From positions 1 to 35,017 of the forward strand of contig NCKC01000029.1 of the NCBI GenBank assembly GCA_002282715.1: a DNA stretch of 35,017 bases. The letters are read 5' to 3'. Source of the stretch: Halothiobacillus sp. 15-55-196. GTDB taxonomy: Bacteria > Pseudomonadota > Gammaproteobacteria > Halothiobacillales > Halothiobacillaceae. This document shows positions 33,721-35,017 of this stretch, in pieces. Numbering within the stretch: position 1 is the stretch's first letter; every line of letters begins with the position of its first letter. The notes beneath the pieces are model-generated. The model did not search any database, was not told the DNA's origin, and saw nothing but the letters and a program-made list of their open reading frames with translations. The translations under genes were made by a program, and so were the position numbers.

Positions 33721-34230
33721 TTATCCCCGAATGAGCAGGCCCGGCAGCAGGAGCAGATCGGTTTCCCCGAAATCCACGCCCTGCTGCGCTAATAAAGTTG
33801 TGATTTGCCCGCGATGGTGCGTCTGATGATGGAATAGATGCAGCAGGGCATCACCCAGACGGATCTGGCGTGGCTCAGGTGAAAGCAGACTCGTATAGCG
33901 AAACGGTGCATCCAGCGAGGAAGGTTCCAGACCGGAGACAAAGACGGTCAGGTCGTCATCGGTCCGATTGCGTTCTGCGGTCAATTCGTGCCAGTTTTCA
34001 TACAAACAGTCATCAAGCCGGCTAACGGGATAGCTTTGACCCTGCATTCGCGCGAGCCAAAGCCGATCGACCAACAGCAGATGGTTGAGTGTGCCGGTAA
34101 TCGAATGAAAAAAAGCGCCCAGATCCTGATTCAGCAGGGCTGTGGGCAAAGCGCCACAAACAGAATACAACTGCCGGTTCATCCATTGGTTGTATTCATT
34201 TTGCAGTAAAAGCTGCCGATGTTCGCTCAT
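33721..34230 (-). CDS. DinB-family four-helix metal-binding protein
   Basis: The product is 169 residues of the DinB/YfiT fold, a four-helix bundle with three metal-binding histidines. LLLQNEYNQWMNRQLY begins the first helix, TLNHLLLVDRLWLARM carries the first histidine, and HLFHHQTHHRGQITTLL carries the other two, matching the usual spacing. Family members include thiol-dependent transferases and damage-inducible proteins of unknown function; the activity here is open. The start overlaps the stop of the NTF2-like gene as ATGA, so the two form a unit read toward the left. A structured repeat lies just downstream. Confidence 0.88.
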   Translation of the reverse strand: MSEHRQLLLQNEYNQWMNRQLYSVCGALPTALLNQDLGAFFHSITGTLNHLLLVDRLWLARMQGQSYPVSRLDDCLYENWHELTAERNRTDDDLTVFVSGLEPSSLDAPFRYTSLLSPEPRQIRLGDALLHLFHHQTHHRGQITTLLAQQGVDFGETDLLLLPGLLIRG

Positions 34231-34703
34231 AGGGATAGCTCCTCCGGGTAATAAACGGCGGCGCGGTGAACACGCCCTTGTTCATCGAACCAAAAAACCT
34301 CTGCTGTGGTTTGCTGATGGATCCCCCGATAATAAATCATCAGGCTATCGACCCCTTGCAGTACGTTGATCAACGAGAAGTGGAGCGTCGGAAATTTTTG
34401 CAGGCCGGCGGCCCAATAGTCTGCAATCGCAGAACGACCAGTCAAGCAACCCTTTTTCCCATTCTGCACGCGCGCGATCAGGGGTGAGTAGAGCACGACG
34501 TCTTCACGATAATGCGTGAGAATCCGGGGCAGATCGTGGGCATTCCACGCGTCAATCCAGGAAGCGGCAAACTCAGCAGCGGGCGGAATCTGCGCTGTGT
34601 GACGCAGCCTGGCGATACGGTCGCCATAGAATCGCCCAGCTATTACGGCTTCTTGCAGGCGATGCAGGGATTGGAGTTGAACATCCTTGAGATCCCGAAT
34701 CAT
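34227..34703 (-). CDS. NTF2/SnoaL-like protein with anomalous N-terminus
   Basis: The recognisable part is an NTF2-like alpha+beta barrel: AASWIDAWNAHDLPRILTHY, VVLYSPLIARV, LTGRSAIADYWAAGLQKFP, and VHRAAVYYPEE at the end. Such proteins are small isomerase, hydrolase or binding domains without a predictable substrate. The first 40 or so residues (from the ATG at 34703 to about 34585) do not resemble the family and are read from DNA that encodes a MocR-type aminotransferase on the other strand. No ATG lies between that stretch and the domain, and no ribosome site precedes 34703, so the original start seems to be lost or replaced. The real start is uncertain. The stop overlaps the DinB gene. 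Confidence 0.65.
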   Translation of the reverse strand: MIRDLKDVQLQSLHRLQEAVIAGRFYGDRIARLRHTAQIPPAAEFAASWIDAWNAHDLPRILTHYREDVVLYSPLIARVQNGKKGCLTGRSAIADYWAAGLQKFPTLHFSLINVLQGVDSLMIYYRGIHQQTTAEVFWFDEQGRVHRAAVYYPEELSL

Positions 34704-35017
34704 CCGGATACGGGGCTGAGTCTCGAAGCCCTTGATTTCGCCCTCGCCCGCTGGACCATCAAAGCCGTCATCGTCACACCGAATTTCAGCAACCCGATGG
34801 GCTCACAGATGCCGTCGGACCGCAAGGCGGCGCTGGTTGCCCGGCTGCAGGCGCTCGATACGGTGTTGATTGAAGACGACATCTACAGTGAGCTTTTTCA
34901 TCAAGGCAGCCGGCCGGATACCTGTCTTCAGTACGACGAGGCTGGCGATACCGTGATCCTTTGCAGCTCGGTGTCTAAAACCCTGGCGCCTGGGCTTCGG
35001 ATCGGCTGGGTCATCAG
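34587..35017 (+). pseudogene. MocR/PdxR-type PLP-dependent aminotransferase fragment, 5' part missing, runs off window
   Basis: The plus-strand frame is open from 34488 to the window end, but similarity to the aminotransferase domain of GntR/MocR-type regulators starts abruptly near 34587 with LRCVTQPGDTVAIESPSYYG. It continues through VIVTPNFSNPMGS, LIEDDIYSEL and SSVSKTLAPGLRIGWV, whose lysine would hold pyridoxal phosphate. A complete protein needs a winged-helix domain, a linker and the start of the aminotransferase domain, some 170 residues, before this point. The DNA there instead encodes the NTF2-like gene on the other strand. No upstream frame restores the missing part. The fragment probably results from a deletion; an assembly misjoin is the alternative. 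Confidence 0.7.

Noticed and set aside
1..35017. CRISPR array, tRNA or rRNA genes, or prophage
   Set aside because: No regular spaced repeats, cloverleaf sequences, rRNA stretches or phage genes were seen on either strand by eye; a tRNAscan or covariance search was not possible.

Overview
The window reads as chromosomal DNA of a gammaproteobacterium. The dusB-fis pair, an E. coli-type HD-containing cca, ampD-ampE, an xseB-ispA-dxs run and a full-length polA all point there. The moderately high G+C content and the gene style would fit a Chromatiales/Halothiobacillus-like lineage, but nothing in the window proves a genus or a metabolism. No rRNA, tRNA, CRISPR array, phage or transposase gene was found.

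Layout. 1-461: 3' part of a low-molecular-weight protein tyrosine phosphatase, convergent with an APC amino-acid permease. 2065-6679: a plus-strand run xseB-ispA-dxs-queD with overlapping ends, then folE2. It joins isoprenoid precursor supply to pterin/queuosine synthesis: FolE2 makes dihydroneopterin triphosphate and QueD consumes it. 6676-7482: a YjjV-like TatD hydrolase on the minus strand. 7542-9918: motA-motB stator genes behind a possible sigma-28 promoter, then a HIT protein. 10248-12854: a membrane GGDEF-EAL protein with a dead-looking cyclase and an intact phosphodiesterase site, convergent with polA. 16258-19618: LOG protein, thrB, dusB, fis. 19833-20570: tcdA on the minus strand. 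20735-25230: a 1087-residue GAF-GGDEF-globin-GAF-EAL protein overlapping cca. 25299-27515: a minus-strand ampD-ampE-histidine phosphatase operon. 27898-29258: an EamA transporter and a carboxymuconolactone decarboxylase-like protein. 29269-30537: a minus-strand MTH1187-ychJ-pncC run. 30884-33498: a secreted subtilase with a GlyGly-CTERM-like tail, overlapping a lipoprotein that resembles the protease's own propeptide. 33721-35017: a DinB-like gene and an NTF2/SnoaL-like gene on the minus strand, the latter butted against a MocR-type aminotransferase fragment that lacks its 5' part.

The most striking non-coding signal is a family of short structured elements of about 150-205 bp (10045-10196, 12855-13059, 13158-13310, 19081-19253, 27661-27830, 33539-33689, plus a solo end near 25250). 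They have inverted-repeat ends of the type GGAA-N-CTCTG, are flanked by 4-bp YTAR duplications or near-duplications, and most carry an ordered series of hairpins whose stems differ between copies while the loops (CGTAAG, AGGAT, ATGGA) are kept. The ends and target fit non-autonomous elements mobilised by an IS5-type transposase. Three copies sit exactly on the UAG stop codon of a gene (the GGDEF-EAL gene, polA, dusB), so they add structure at the 3' end without changing the protein.

The best protein-level leads are the globin-containing c-di-GMP protein, the protease/propeptide-like lipoprotein pair and the apparent deletion junction near 34587.
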